Numbered from the stretch's first letter, positions 17,287 through 26,420 are shown. The stretch is DNA of 64,000 nucleotides from Sphingorhabdus sp. SMR4y (GCF_002218195.1 NZ_CP022336.1:2475001-2539000), one strand, 5' to 3'. Program-made: numbers and translations. The notes: generated from the sequence alone by a model not told the origin.

Positions 17287-18281
17287 TTGCTTTCTCCAGC
17301 ACGTTTCTGCAACCGCAGGCCCAGTTGCTCAATTCCACGACCCATGCTGTAAAGGATCGCGCCGCCAGTGCCATGGTGCTGTTCTCGCCGCCGCCACAGG
17401 GCGCGCCACCGGGACAAGGGTGTCAAGCGGGTCGTGCCGTCGAGTGCAATAGCCTCTGGACCCGAAAAAGGCAGATAGCGAATGGTCAGATCATCGGCTG
17501 TCGCATAGTCCAGCAGAATCCGTTCGACTCTGTCGGGCGTAAATTCATCCATGGTGCATGGCGCCTTCTCTTCAATCCCCTGTGCCTCGAACCGCTCGGT
17601 AAACGGGCGGTGTTCAATATCGATCCGCACCTCAGTTGTCGCCTTCAATCCCTCTGCCAGACCGGCAATCGCCACGGCGAAATCATGGTCCGTAGCAGCG
17701 CGGCGGCGCATCTTGGGCAGTATATCACCGAGCAAGTGCACATGTTTCTGGGCATGGGTATAGCATTTGCGAAAAATATCGCGGTTGCTTTGCCCAAAAT
17801 CGTGCAGTCCGACGACATAAGGCACTTGTGCCCACGGGTAACCCCGCGCCTTCATACCCTCCATGGCTGTCGTCTCCGGCCGTAGCGACAGGCCTTCCTC
17901 GGGAATCAGTTCGATCATCTGCGGCAACAAGGACGTGCGAAACAGATGATTTCCGGCTTCGCGAAGCGTTACGAAAAGCTTGTCCAGCACCACGCCCTGC
18001 AGCTCGAAGACTTCCGGTGGCTGCTGCAGGGCTTGCTGCAGCATCGCCTTGATCGATCCCGGGCGCATGACGACATCCGCATCGATACAGAACGTCCACT
18101 CGCGGCCCGCCGCAATGCCCGCCTCGAAACTCACGCGCATCGCCTTTGAAAAGGGCGCTTCGCGCACCGTCACGATCTGGGCATCGTCCACCCCCTGCGC
18201 CCGAATCGATGCGCGGCACGCCTCTTCGGTGCGCTCGCCGACGGTCCGGATGATCATGGTCACGGCGTCCAGAACGTTCAT
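17283..18281 (-). CDS. GT-A-like glycosyltransferase of unknown specificity
   Basis: 332 aa. The N-terminus (VTMIIRTVGERTEEACRASI) and the DADVVM element at about residue 69 (a DxD-like metal site) fit a family-2 type GT-A fold; EWTFCIDADVVMRPGS is the strongest local signature. The rest, including PYVVGLHDFGQSNRDIFRKC, I do not recognise. No membrane span or signal peptide is visible. Position between the ABC flippase and a sulfotransferase-like gene places it in the polysaccharide pathway. Confidence 0.62.
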   Translation of the reverse strand: MNVLDAVTMIIRTVGERTEEACRASIRAQGVDDAQIVTVREAPFSKAMRVSFEAGIAAGREWTFCIDADVVMRPGSIKAMLQQALQQPPEVFELQGVVLDKLFVTLREAGNHLFRTSLLPQMIELIPEEGLSLRPETTAMEGMKARGYPWAQVPYVVGLHDFGQSNRDIFRKCYTHAQKHVHLLGDILPKMRRRAATDHDFAVAIAGLAEGLKATTEVRIDIEHRPFTERFEAQGIEEKAPCTMDEFTPDRVERILLDYATADDLTIRYLPFSGPEAIALDGTTRLTPLSRWRALWRRREQHHGTGGAILYSMGRGIEQLGLRLQKRAGESK

Positions 18282-18330
18282 GGTCGATGCGTGCTCCGTA
18301 TAATGTTAAGATGGCAGAAATCGGCTCGGT

Positions 18331-19434
18331 TCATCGGGCCCCTCTCCGAACCAGTTTGCGCAATCTTTCCTTTATGCTGCTTAGCGGCAAGCTTCCCTGG
18401 CGCACGGCGGTCTGCTCAGCTGCATGGGCCAGAAGACGCAGCGCTGCTGTCTGGTCATTGGCGAGAAAGCGGGACAGGGAATCGGTCTCGGCGAGCCCCA
18501 AATCCCGGGCTCCGGTCTCTGCAAGCCCCTTGTCAATTTCTGCCCGGTCGTAGAGCGCGGGTTCGTCAAACTGAAAATCGAATTTTTCGCGGAGGGCGAT
18601 GGCTTCGTCAAACCAGGCGTCCAGAATCAGCCAGCGAACCGCCGGATTGACGGTCACCCGGCGCAGCGAGAGCGATTCACCAAGCGCCGCTTCCGCCTCT
18701 GCCAGACGCGCCCGCCAGAAGCGTGACCGTTCGACATAGTCGGAAGCGCTGTCGCCGGGCACGTTCATCATGGCCGCTTGCAGGGCTATGCAACCCTCTC
18801 CGGTGAGACTTACATTAGCGTTCCGCCCAGGCAGGGACAGCTTTGCAGCCAGTCCTGCTTGTACGGTCTCGAGAAAATCAGTCCGTATATCGCCGACCTT
18901 GGCAAGGTCCCGTAATTGCACGGAGCCGATGTCCTGCCAGCGCATCAGTCGGGAATGCCAGGGCAGACTGCCTGGCAGCCGGACGTCCGAGGTTCGCCCA
19001 AGCCTCTGGGAAGCCTTGGATTCATGATTGGGAACCGGTGACCGCAGATAGGCGACTGACGACGTCTCCGCGCCCGGAGCAATGCGCGCCAGCCACGCCC
19101 GCATTGTGGTAAAGTCGTCGATCGACATGAAGTTTTCGGCTGACAGGATCAGCGTTTCGGGATGGTGCTTCGACATCTGATCGGCAACGGATTGCCACGC
19201 GGCCGCGGTCTTGCGCACGACTGCTGCTGGATCATTTCCGTTGCGGCGAAGGTCGATGTCGCGCATTTTGTCCGGGTTGTGCAGCCCGGCCGCGAGGTCT
19301 GTGTGATGGGTGGCGCGCTTGATGGCAGGATATAATATACCCCGTTTCAATAGCGCGCTGCGATTGGCATCTAGAGCCACTTGCAGACTGCTGGATCCGG
19401 CTTTGGGCGTACCAATGTGAAGGATCAGACGCAT
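18331..19434 (-). CDS. sulfotransferase-like P-loop protein
   Basis: 367 aa from the ATG at 19434, which has a strong GGAGG 6 bases upstream; the in-frame upstream start at 19479 has none. The N-terminus LILHIGTPKAGSSSLQVAL is a PAPS-type 5'-phosphosulfate loop (GTPKAGSSS). SVAYLRSPVPNHESKASQR near residue 135 may be the 3'-phosphate site, with Arg and Ser present though spacing is loose. The remainder is helical and unlike well-known sulfotransferases. In this cluster it would be the second sulfating enzyme. A kinase-like nucleotide role cannot be excluded. Confidence 0.62.
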   Translation of the reverse strand: MRLILHIGTPKAGSSSLQVALDANRSALLKRGILYPAIKRATHHTDLAAGLHNPDKMRDIDLRRNGNDPAAVVRKTAAAWQSVADQMSKHHPETLILSAENFMSIDDFTTMRAWLARIAPGAETSSVAYLRSPVPNHESKASQRLGRTSDVRLPGSLPWHSRLMRWQDIGSVQLRDLAKVGDIRTDFLETVQAGLAAKLSLPGRNANVSLTGEGCIALQAAMMNVPGDSASDYVERSRFWRARLAEAEAALGESLSLRRVTVNPAVRWLILDAWFDEAIALREKFDFQFDEPALYDRAEIDKGLAETGARDLGLAETDSLSRFLANDQTAALRLLAHAAEQTAVRQGSLPLSSIKERLRKLVRRGAR

Positions 19435-19548
19435 TGCATCCTCCGCAAACCGCCCGTTCGGCGGTCCAGTCCGTTGCACGGGCCCAGGTCTGCTAGCCGA
19501 AATATTGTACCTACATGTCTGGCATGTCGGCGAAGCGGAAAATCATCT

Positions 19549-20640
19549 TCAGTGCGCACCGGATTGCTCCGTCTTGCGTTCGGCTATTCCCGCCAGCAGT
19601 TTGGTCAGCTGAACATAATGTTGCCCAGCATCACGTACCACATCTGCTACGGTCAGAGTCTGCCCGAAGGATATGGTTCTCTTCAACGCGCCGGGTAACA
19701 GGAAACAACGGATGAACTGAAATAATTCGGTGCTGTTCCAGAACAGCCGCTCGCGCCCGATCCGCTTGTACAGAAGCCGTGTCTTTTCCTGCCCAGCATA
19801 AGCGATTGTAGTGCCACCATAGCTCATCATCATCACGCCAAAATGTAGGCGCGTACTGACCAGCAGGTCGAGAGTGGCGGCTTCCTCGCAAGCTTTCTCG
19901 ATATCGGTCAGAGTCTTGCGAGAACAGTTTTTCGGCATCCGGTCCGGTGCAAAGGCATTAAACTCGCCGTTCGGTCCAGGATGAATATCAATGAATATAA
20001 AATCAAGATCCGGACGTAGCCGGACAATCATGCCCAATATCTTTCGTAACAACCTGTACCGTCGGGACTGGGTCATATAGAGATTGAAACCAATCCGACG
20101 TCGACCCGAGGTTTTCTTTTTCGCGACAGGCACCTGATCTGCGGTGGTCCACACCATATCGTTGAAAAATGCTCCGTCGATCCCCGCCTGCTCGAGCAAC
20201 TGGATATCTTCGCTGTTTCTCAATGTAACATGGGTTAAGCCGCGCACGAGATTCTGTCTCTCTGCAGGGGTGATCTGATCGAGCGACTTTCCTGCACCTC
20301 CGAGCGAGATGCCAATCTGCGGAATATTCTTGGCTTTGGCCGCCTCTGTCACTGCACCCATGTCGCGGGTAAAATCCGCCTGTGCCGGGCTCAAATTGTT
20401 TCTAGGGATCAGTAATCCGCCGCCTCCGAATATGATGACGTCAGATTGCGCAACGAGTTCGGTGACGCTGGAGCAAAGTTCCACGTCCCAACCTGACATG
20501 AATTCTGGTGATTTGGTGAAAACTATGGGTTCATAGCCGAGGCTTTTGACATGCCGTGACAACAGAAAAGCCATCAGGTTGTCGCCCAGATTCCCGTAGC
20601 TATAATAGCCGAACAAACCGACTTTCAGATTCTTATCCAT
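19549..20640 (-). CDS. polysaccharide pyruvyl transferase family protein
   Basis: 363 aa, with the family start VGLFGYYSYGNLGDNLMAFL and central DVIIFGGGGLLIPRN. The C-terminal nucleotide-binding half contains DLLVSTRLHFGVMMMSYGG and TTIAYAGQEKTRLLYKRIG, the pattern of CsaB/WcaK/PssM proteins. These transfer pyruvate from phosphoenolpyruvate to a hexose as a ketal and give the polymer negative charge. There is no signal peptide. It follows the epimerase gene by 132 bp, in which a small ORF may lie. Confidence 0.82.
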   Translation of the reverse strand: MDKNLKVGLFGYYSYGNLGDNLMAFLLSRHVKSLGYEPIVFTKSPEFMSGWDVELCSSVTELVAQSDVIIFGGGGLLIPRNNLSPAQADFTRDMGAVTEAAKAKNIPQIGISLGGAGKSLDQITPAERQNLVRGLTHVTLRNSEDIQLLEQAGIDGAFFNDMVWTTADQVPVAKKKTSGRRRIGFNLYMTQSRRYRLLRKILGMIVRLRPDLDFIFIDIHPGPNGEFNAFAPDRMPKNCSRKTLTDIEKACEEAATLDLLVSTRLHFGVMMMSYGGTTIAYAGQEKTRLLYKRIGRERLFWNSTELFQFIRCFLLPGALKRTISFGQTLTVADVVRDAGQHYVQLTKLLAGIAERKTEQSGAH

Positions 20641-20770
20641 GGAGATCCATCCTCATCAGCAATTCGCAGTGTTGTGGCACCATCATGATTGCTGACGGCA
20701 GACCTACCCATGAATCAACCGGTCCGGCTGAGCTGCCGTTGCGCTCAAGAGTGATGGATCCAAGGCGCAT
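20633..20770 (-). CDS. possible 45-aa small protein between epimerase and pyruvyl transferase
   Basis: An ATG at 20770, two bases after the epimerase stop, opens 45 codons and ends in TAA at 20635-20633, just inside the pyruvyl transferase gene. A GGAG lies about 8 bases before the ATG, within the end of the epimerase gene. The product has no membrane span or recognisable domain; it has a Met-rich middle (SAIMMVPQHC). Tight spacing and the ribosome site favour translation, but an ORF this short may be chance. Confidence 0.3.
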   Translation of the reverse strand: MRLGSITLERNGSSAGPVDSWVGLPSAIMMVPQHCELLMRMDLHG

Positions 20771-20772
20771 GC

Positions 20773-21777
20773 TCAGACTCCGTAAAAGTCGCGGTACCAG
20801 TTGACGAATTCGGCCACGCCCTCCCGAAAACCGGTATCTGGCCGGTAACCTGTCAACCGCTGCAGCACGCCGGCGTCCGCCCAGGTGGCCGGCACATCGC
20901 CGGTCTGCATCGGCATGTAATTGCGCACCGCCTTCTTGCCCACTTCATCCTCGATCGCTTCCACGAAATCGAGCAGCCGGATCTTGTCGGAATTGCCGAT
21001 ATTGACCACCCGGAACGGAGCGGCGGGGGACAGGCTGTCATTCTCGACTGCGGTTTCCGGTCCGCCCGGGACCGCGTCGATCAACAGGCGGATCCCGCGC
21101 ACCAGGTCGGTGACATAGGTAAAGTCGCGCCACATCTCGCCATCATTGTAGATGTCGATCGGCGTGCCTTCCAATATGCCCTTGGTGAATTTGAACAGGG
21201 CCATGTCGGGACGGCCCCAGGGGCCATAGACGGTGAAGAAGCGGAACATCGTCGTCGGCATATCGTAGATATGGGCGTAGGAATGGCCCATTGCCTCGTT
21301 CGCCTTCTTGGTCGCGGCATAGATGGTCAGCGGCGTGTCGGCTTTCTGCGTTTCGGCGAAGGGCATTTCGGTATTGGCACCATAAGCCGAACTGGTCGAG
21401 GCCATCAGCAGATGCTGCACCTGCACCGCGCGGGCGGCTTCCATGACGTTGAACGTGCCGACGATATTGGCGTCGATATAGGCGCGGGGATTTTCCAGAC
21501 TGTAGCGGACTCCTGCCTGCGCCGCGAGATGGACGATGATATCGGGTGCGGCGGCGGTGACGGCAGCCTGCACGGCATCATTGTCTTCCAGCATGGCCTG
21601 GGTGAAGGTGAATTTCGGATGCTGGTTGAGCAGCTCGATCCGCCGTTCCTTAAGGCGCACATCATAATAGTCGGTCATGCCGTCATAGCCGGCGACCGTC
21701 CAGCCCTCCTGCAGCAGCAGTTCGGCCAGATGAAAGCCGATGAACCCGGCGGTTCCCGTGATGAAGGCAGTTTTCAT
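20773..21777 (-). CDS. UDP-glucuronate 4-epimerase (NAD-dependent SDR)
   Basis: 334 aa extended SDR. N-terminal FITGTAGFIGFHLAELLL binds NAD; ASTSSAYGANTEMPF and TIYAATKKANEAMGHSY give the Ser and YxxxK catalytic residues. HLAAQAGVRYSLENP and FRFFTVYGPWGRPDMALFKF are characteristic of UDP-glucuronate (rather than UDP-glucose) 4-epimerases of the CapI/GAE group. It overlaps ugd by 4 bp (21774-21777), so UDP-Glc to UDP-GlcA to UDP-GalA is encoded as a pair. Confidence 0.88.
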   Translation of the reverse strand: MKTAFITGTAGFIGFHLAELLLQEGWTVAGYDGMTDYYDVRLKERRIELLNQHPKFTFTQAMLEDNDAVQAAVTAAAPDIIVHLAAQAGVRYSLENPRAYIDANIVGTFNVMEAARAVQVQHLLMASTSSAYGANTEMPFAETQKADTPLTIYAATKKANEAMGHSYAHIYDMPTTMFRFFTVYGPWGRPDMALFKFTKGILEGTPIDIYNDGEMWRDFTYVTDLVRGIRLLIDAVPGGPETAVENDSLSPAAPFRVVNIGNSDKIRLLDFVEAIEDEVGKKAVRNYMPMQTGDVPATWADAGVLQRLTGYRPDTGFREGVAEFVNWYRDFYGV

Positions 21778-23078
21778 CGCCCAACTCCAACATATTCGGT
21801 GAAGCCGGCTGCCAGGACCGAATCGCGATCATAGACGTTGCGCAAGTCGGCCATGACCGGGGAATTCATACCCCCGGCGAGGCGCGCAAGGTCCAGCGCG
21901 CGAAATTCGTTCCACTCGGTCAGGATGACCACGATGTCCGCATCGCTGGCTGTCTCATAGGCGTCGTCCACCCAGGTGACGCCGGGCAACAGCGCCTCGC
22001 CCTCGCGCAGTCCCTGGGGGTCGCATACCCGCACATTGGCGCCGCCGCCCACGAGGGCCGGAACGATGGTCAGCGATGGCGCATCGCGCATGTCGTCGGT
22101 TTCCGGCTTGAACGTGACGCCCATGACGGCCACCGTCTTGCCATTGACCGAACCGCCGCACAGGTCGAGTAGCTTGTCGATCATCCGCCGCTTGATCGCC
22201 TCGTTCACCTCGATCACCGTCTCGGTGATGCGCTGGGGAACGCCATGTTCCTGACCGATGCGGGCCAGCGCGCTGGTGTCCTTGGGAAAGCAGGAGCCGC
22301 CATAGCCCGGCCCGGCGTGCAGGAATTTGTTGCCGATCCGGCCATCCAGCCCGATGCCCTTGGAAACCGACTTGACGTCGGCTCCGACACGCTCGCACAG
22401 GGCCGCGATTTCGTTGATGAAGCTGATCTTGGTGGCGAGAAAGGCATTGGCCGCATATTTGATCATTTCTGCCGATTCCAGATCGGTATAGACGATTGGG
22501 AATTCGCGCAGGAACAGCGGACGGTAGATGTCCCCCATGACCGTCTTTGCGCGGTCGCTTTCGACGCCCACGACGACGCGGTCGGGTTTCATGAAATCGT
22601 CGATTGCCGCGCCTTCGCGAAGGAATTCGGGATTGGAAGCCACGTCAAACTCTGCTTCCGGATTGGTTTCACGGATGACCGCCTCGACCTTGCGGTTGGT
22701 GCCGACGGGTACTGTCGATTTGGTTACCACCACGGCATATCCGGTCAGCGCCCGGGCAATATCCTCTGCCGCGGCCATGACATAGGTCAGGTCGGCATGA
22801 CCATCCCCGCGCCGGGTCGGTGTGCCGACCGCAATGAAGACCGCATCAGCGCCGTCGACCGCTGCGGCCAGATCGGTGGTAAAACTCAGCCGGCCGGCGG
22901 CGACATTGCGTTCCATGACAGCATCCAGCCCGGGTTCGTAAATCGGAACTTCGCCGCGTTCCAGCAGGGCGATTTTTTCGGGCATCTTGTCGACGCAGAC
23001 CACATCATGGCCGAAGTCGGAAAAGCACACGCCCGAGACAAGTCCCACATAACCCGTGCCGATCATTGCAATTTTCAT
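21774..23078 (-). CDS. ugd: UDP-glucose 6-dehydrogenase
   Basis: 434 aa. It oxidises UDP-glucose to UDP-glucuronate with two NAD. Seen: N-terminal Rossmann MIGTGYVGLVSGVCFSDFG, FIAVGTPTRRGDG, SNPEFLREGAAIDDF, and the catalytic cysteine in GPGYGGSCFPKDTSAL. The central helix GLDGRIGNKFLHA and C-terminal domain GVTFKPETDDMRDAPSL are also present. It is first in the run of polysaccharide genes after the MarR-like regulator. The 184 bases upstream (23079-23262) must contain its promoter, but I cannot place -10/-35 with confidence. Confidence 0.95.
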   Translation of the reverse strand: MKIAMIGTGYVGLVSGVCFSDFGHDVVCVDKMPEKIALLERGEVPIYEPGLDAVMERNVAAGRLSFTTDLAAAVDGADAVFIAVGTPTRRGDGHADLTYVMAAAEDIARALTGYAVVVTKSTVPVGTNRKVEAVIRETNPEAEFDVASNPEFLREGAAIDDFMKPDRVVVGVESDRAKTVMGDIYRPLFLREFPIVYTDLESAEMIKYAANAFLATKISFINEIAALCERVGADVKSVSKGIGLDGRIGNKFLHAGPGYGGSCFPKDTSALARIGQEHGVPQRITETVIEVNEAIKRRMIDKLLDLCGGSVNGKTVAVMGVTFKPETDDMRDAPSLTIVPALVGGGANVRVCDPQGLREGEALLPGVTWVDDAYETASDADIVVILTEWNEFRALDLARLAGGMNSPVMADLRNVYDRDSVLAAGFTEYVGVGR

Positions 23079-23262
23079 TGTTCGGTTATTCCCTTTGCTA
23101 GATAGTCAAAATATGGTTTGCGGCGCGCCGGCTGTCCTGCCGGTGCACTGATATTCCTGATGCCACATGCCGGAGACAACAGGCGATGGAGTGGCGTGCA
23201 AGATCGCGGCCATTCTATTTTGCCCCGATCAACGTTACTTGTGACAATTTCATGATGTCCGG

Positions 23263-23640
23263 TCATTTGCTTTTCACACCATCGCGGAGTCCGGGCAGCT
23301 GGGCCTCGGGCAGTTCGGCGGCCAGACTCTCGATTTCGGCCTTGAGCGCCTCGTGCTCTTCCATTTTGCGCAGCAGGAACCGGCGCGTCATCGTCGCCTT
23401 TTCGGCGATACCTTTGAGCGTCAGCTTGTAGGCATAGCGGCGCTTGTCTTCTGCAGCGGTGAAATTTCCCAGTTTTACCAGGCCTTTCTCGATCAGCGCG
23501 TTCAGCACATAATGCATGGCCCCGACGCTGACACCAACGGCCTTCGCCATCTCCCGCTGCGACATTTCAGGATTCTCGTCGAGCAGGCGAAGCACGCGAA
23601 ACCGCGTATCCTCCTGAAGCTTGCTGCGTTTGCTCGTCAT
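23263..23640 (-). CDS. MarR-family EPS-associated transcriptional regulator
   Basis: 125 aa winged-helix protein. The start LQEDTRFRVLRLLDENPEMSQREMA leads into the recognition helix VGAMHYVLNALIEKGLVKLG, then a wing with KRRYAYKLTLKGIAEKA and a C-terminal coiled coil (FLLRKMEEHEALKAEIESL). This matches the small MarR-like regulators found beside exopolysaccharide clusters. It lies upstream of ugd on the same strand and probably controls this cluster; its operator was not identified. The gap to ugd contains an inverted repeat CCGGC-N6-GCCGG near 23128-23143 as a possible site. Confidence 0.8.
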   Translation of the reverse strand: MTSKRSKLQEDTRFRVLRLLDENPEMSQREMAKAVGVSVGAMHYVLNALIEKGLVKLGNFTAAEDKRRYAYKLTLKGIAEKATMTRRFLLRKMEEHEALKAEIESLAAELPEAQLPGLRDGVKSK

Positions 23641-24181
23641 AGGTTCAGACTGGTTTTTCTCGGGCTAACCCAACGGGCGCCTCGCGTGGCTAAAAGTCGG
23701 CGGATAGAACAGACTCTATATCGTTCATTATTGAGCGGTAGCATGTTGCGGCGCTGGCGAACAAGTGCAAAAGTAAAAATCTCACTGGGTCTTGCCATGG
23801 CGTTCTGGCGGAAGCGGGGGCGCGTTCCTGGAGGAGTTGCGGCGCCCCATATCCGGAAAACTGTCAGAAAGTCAACGATCTAAGGAGTCAGATTTCGGCG
23901 TAACTCTGTACAACCCTCGCCTTGTCCCGGGCGGGCGCGTTTGCTTTCATCTGCGCTTGAAAAATATCGGGTATTCCGGACAGACATCGCGGTCGGGATA
24001 ATGCTTGCAATTGTATAACCTACAACACAACCAATAATGTTGTTCAGCATATTGCTTTCCATGCCCTGCAAATCTGTATTTCTATGAAATAGTGGCGATG
24101 GTGTGTAACAATAGGCTGGACTTTTAGTCCGTGACAGCGTTCACGAATCCCGATAACCTCTCGACATGAGCTATCGGGCAA
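23641..24181. other. 541-bp intergenic region between EPS regulator and TIR gene
   Basis: No gene can be called firmly. A plus-strand run of 46 codons (about 23742-23882, containing SLGLAMAFWRKRGRVPGG) and a minus-strand run of up to 63 codons (23880-24071, with a weak hydrophobic stretch IIGCVVGYTIASIIP) are both open but lack clear ribosome sites and recognisable similarity. The right half (24000-24180) is AT-rich and is the expected place for the TIR operon promoter. This region separates divergently read units. Confidence 0.5.
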
Positions 24182-25777
24182 ATGTCGTCTGAACATTCGA
24201 TCGCGGGGCAAATTTTGGGAGATGCAGGGAAATCTGATCCGCATGCGGTGCGTTTTCGCGCCTTTGTCAGCTACAGCCATGCCGATGCTGCGATCGCCCA
24301 AAAGCTCCACCGTAAAATTGAAACATATCGGCTGCCCCGTCATTTGAGAGATCGCCAGACGGCAGATCCGGACAATGGCCGCCTTGGCCGAATCTTCCGG
24401 GATCGCGAAGACCTGCCGGCAGCCGAGGATCTCTCGGAATCGGTGAAGCAGGCGCTGGCGGGCTCCGAAGCGCTGATCATCATCTGCTCTCCCGATGCCA
24501 GGGGGTCGCAATGGGTCGCCCGCGAAATTGAATTGTTCCGGACGCTGCATCCGGATCGCCCGGTGCTGGCGGCGCTGGTGCGCGGCGAGCCGGAAGAGGC
24601 TTTCCCGGCGCCCCTACTCGATGGTGCCGAGCCGCTGGCGGCGGACCTGCGCAAGGATGGTGACGGCTGGCGGCTCGGCTTTCTGAAAATCGTCGCGGGC
24701 ATCGCCGGTGTCCCGCTCGATGCGCTGGTCCAGCGCGATGCGAGCCGCCGCATCCGCCGCGTGATGACCGTCACGGGCGGTGCGCTGATCGCGCTGCTAG
24801 CGATGATCGGGATGACAATATTCGCAATCCAGTCGCGCGACGAGGCGCAGCATCAGCAGGCCGAAGCCGAAGGGCTGGTCGAATATATGCTGACCGATTT
24901 GCGCAGCGAGCTGAAAGGTGTTGGCCGGCTTGATGTGATGACCAAGGTCAACGAGCGGGCGATGGACTATTACGAGGATCAGGGTGATCTGTCGGATATG
25001 CCGGCAGAAAGTCTCGAGCGGCGTGCGCGAATCTTGCACGCGATGGGCGAGGATGACGAAAAGCGGAAAAATTTTGGCTGGGCGGCGGTGAAGTTCAATG
25101 AGGCGCACCGGGTAACGGAGGCGTTGTGGGAGCGGGAACCGGGGAATCCGGATCGGATTTTTGCTCATGCCCAAAGTGAAAACTGGCTCGGGCTGGCCGC
25201 ATACTGGAGGAAAGATTACGCTGAATCGAAAAACCGGTATCTGCGCAACAGGAAATTGGTTGATCAACTGATGACACGTAGAAAGATCAAGCCTGAATGG
25301 TTGAGGCATGCCGGTTACTCCTATGGCAACCTGTGCGCGGAGAATCTCGCATCCGGAACGGAACCGGAATTATCTCTGCATTATTGCGCCACCGCATACC
25401 GTCACATCGCCAAATTACTCGAATTGAATCCGCATGACAAACAGGCTTTATCGGACCTCGCCAATCGGCATGCCTGGCTATCGGACGCTTATTTTGCGAA
25501 CGATATGCAGGAGCGGGGTGCGCATCACAGAGAGATGCAGGTTCGTCTCGTCGAAAAGGCCTATCAGGATGATCCGAACAACACGGAGGTTCGCGATCAA
25601 TGGGTCAGAACCCAGATGGTATATGCAGAATTCCTGATTGACCATTCTCGTTTCGAGGAAGCCGACAAATTTGCACAATCTGCCTCTCATATGATTGAGC
25701 AGTTGATCAGGCACGATCCGCAAAACTCACGCTGGAAACTATCGCGCAGCCGAATTCAAAAACTGAAAGCAAATTAG
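24182..25777 (+). CDS. TIR domain-transmembrane-TPR protein
   Basis: 531 aa. Residues about 25-150 form a bacterial TIR domain: RFRAFVSYSHADAAIAQKL (first strand), a long insert with GRIFRDREDLPAAEDLSESV, EALIIICSPDARGSQWVAREI and PVLAALVRGEPEEAFP. W111 and E115 in WVAREI sit where NAD-hydrolysing TIRs have Trp-x3-Glu. One transmembrane helix follows (about 195-217, GGALIALLAMIGMTIFAI), then about 300 residues of TPR-like helical repeats. TIR would face the cytoplasm. It is the first gene of a three-gene unit; the next gene's Shine-Dalgarno overlaps its stop. From about 25140 the coding sequence becomes more AT-rich than the 5' half. NADase activity is inferred only. Confidence 0.82.
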   Translation: MSSEHSIAGQILGDAGKSDPHAVRFRAFVSYSHADAAIAQKLHRKIETYRLPRHLRDRQTADPDNGRLGRIFRDREDLPAAEDLSESVKQALAGSEALIIICSPDARGSQWVAREIELFRTLHPDRPVLAALVRGEPEEAFPAPLLDGAEPLAADLRKDGDGWRLGFLKIVAGIAGVPLDALVQRDASRRIRRVMTVTGGALIALLAMIGMTIFAIQSRDEAQHQQAEAEGLVEYMLTDLRSELKGVGRLDVMTKVNERAMDYYEDQGDLSDMPAESLERRARILHAMGEDDEKRKNFGWAAVKFNEAHRVTEALWEREPGNPDRIFAHAQSENWLGLAAYWRKDYAESKNRYLRNRKLVDQLMTRRKIKPEWLRHAGYSYGNLCAENLASGTEPELSLHYCATAYRHIAKLLELNPHDKQALSDLANRHAWLSDAYFANDMQERGAHHREMQVRLVEKAYQDDPNNTEVRDQWVRTQMVYAEFLIDHSRFEEADKFAQSASHMIEQLIRHDPQNSRWKLSRSRIQKLKAN

Positions 25778-25787
25778 GAGCAAAGTC

Positions 25788-26420
25788 ATGGGGTCTGTTC
25801 AAAATAATAACGCGATGCTTGACCAACAGCAATTCGAGGTAGCCCATTTCATTTTTTTACAAGTTGCAAAACTGGGCAATGCAGAAGACGCGGTGATCGG
25901 TTACAAGAAAATTGCTGAATCGAACAGGCGCAGGGACGCGCAGCAACTGAATGATCTTGTTCAGGAAATCATGACAAAGCCGGCAAACAGTTGGCGAATT
26001 CCCCGGAAAAACCCTGTATCTAAGCCAGGTCGTAAACTGCGTCCTTTATCCATCGAATCTACGAAGAAAAAGACGTTTTTTCTATTCCACTGGGATGTCC
26101 AAAATGACGCGTTTTCGACTTCCGCACCTCCCTTCGAGTCCACCCATGCCGGCATTTACTCTGACTGTCGTCTCTACCGGCTTGCTGGAGGAGGTGTTGA
26201 AATTATCACGCCAAGTGCTGGCGCTGGCGCATATCCGGCATGCAACTGGGCAAGTTTCTTGTACGATGGGGAGCAAGCTTCGAACCAAGGGGTCGCTGGT
26301 CACTTTGTTCACCCTTTCCTGTTCAACACTCAAAGGGGTGAGGAAAATAACCCGGGAGCGGAAGGAATTGTGACAGGGTCGGGAGACACTGGACATCCTG
26401 GCGGTGCCGGAAGTGGATAA
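25788..26420 (+). CDS. uncharacterised 210-aa protein between TIR and SLOG-like genes
   Basis: The ATG at 25788 has AGGAG overlapping the TIR stop codon, so the two are read together. Residues 1-70 look helical and polar (FIFLQVAKLGNAEDAVIGYKK). The middle is aromatic (TFFLFHWDVQNDAF, GIYSDCRLYRLAGGG, NWASFLYDG) and the last 30 residues are Gly/Asn-rich without charge clusters. I recognise no domain, signal peptide or membrane span. Composition is more AT-rich than the flanking genes. A frameshifted C-terminus cannot be ruled out, but the frame stays open to a stop only 16 bases before the chosen start of the next gene. Confidence 0.6.
   Translation: MGSVQNNNAMLDQQQFEVAHFIFLQVAKLGNAEDAVIGYKKIAESNRRRDAQQLNDLVQEIMTKPANSWRIPRKNPVSKPGRKLRPLSIESTKKKTFFLFHWDVQNDAFSTSAPPFESTHAGIYSDCRLYRLAGGGVEIITPSAGAGAYPACNWASFLYDGEQASNQGVAGHFVHPFLFNTQRGEENNPGAEGIVTGSGDTGHPGGAGSG

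Noticed and set aside
23880-24071. 63-codon minus-strand frame with a weak hydrophobic stretch upstream of the TIR gene
   Set aside because: No clear ribosome site, charged disordered second half and no neighbour coupling; noted only within the intergenic entry.
25788-26420. Frameshift joining the 210-aa gene to the SLOG-like gene
   Set aside because: Both have their own plausible starts and stops, and the downstream protein already begins with complete TPR-like helices.
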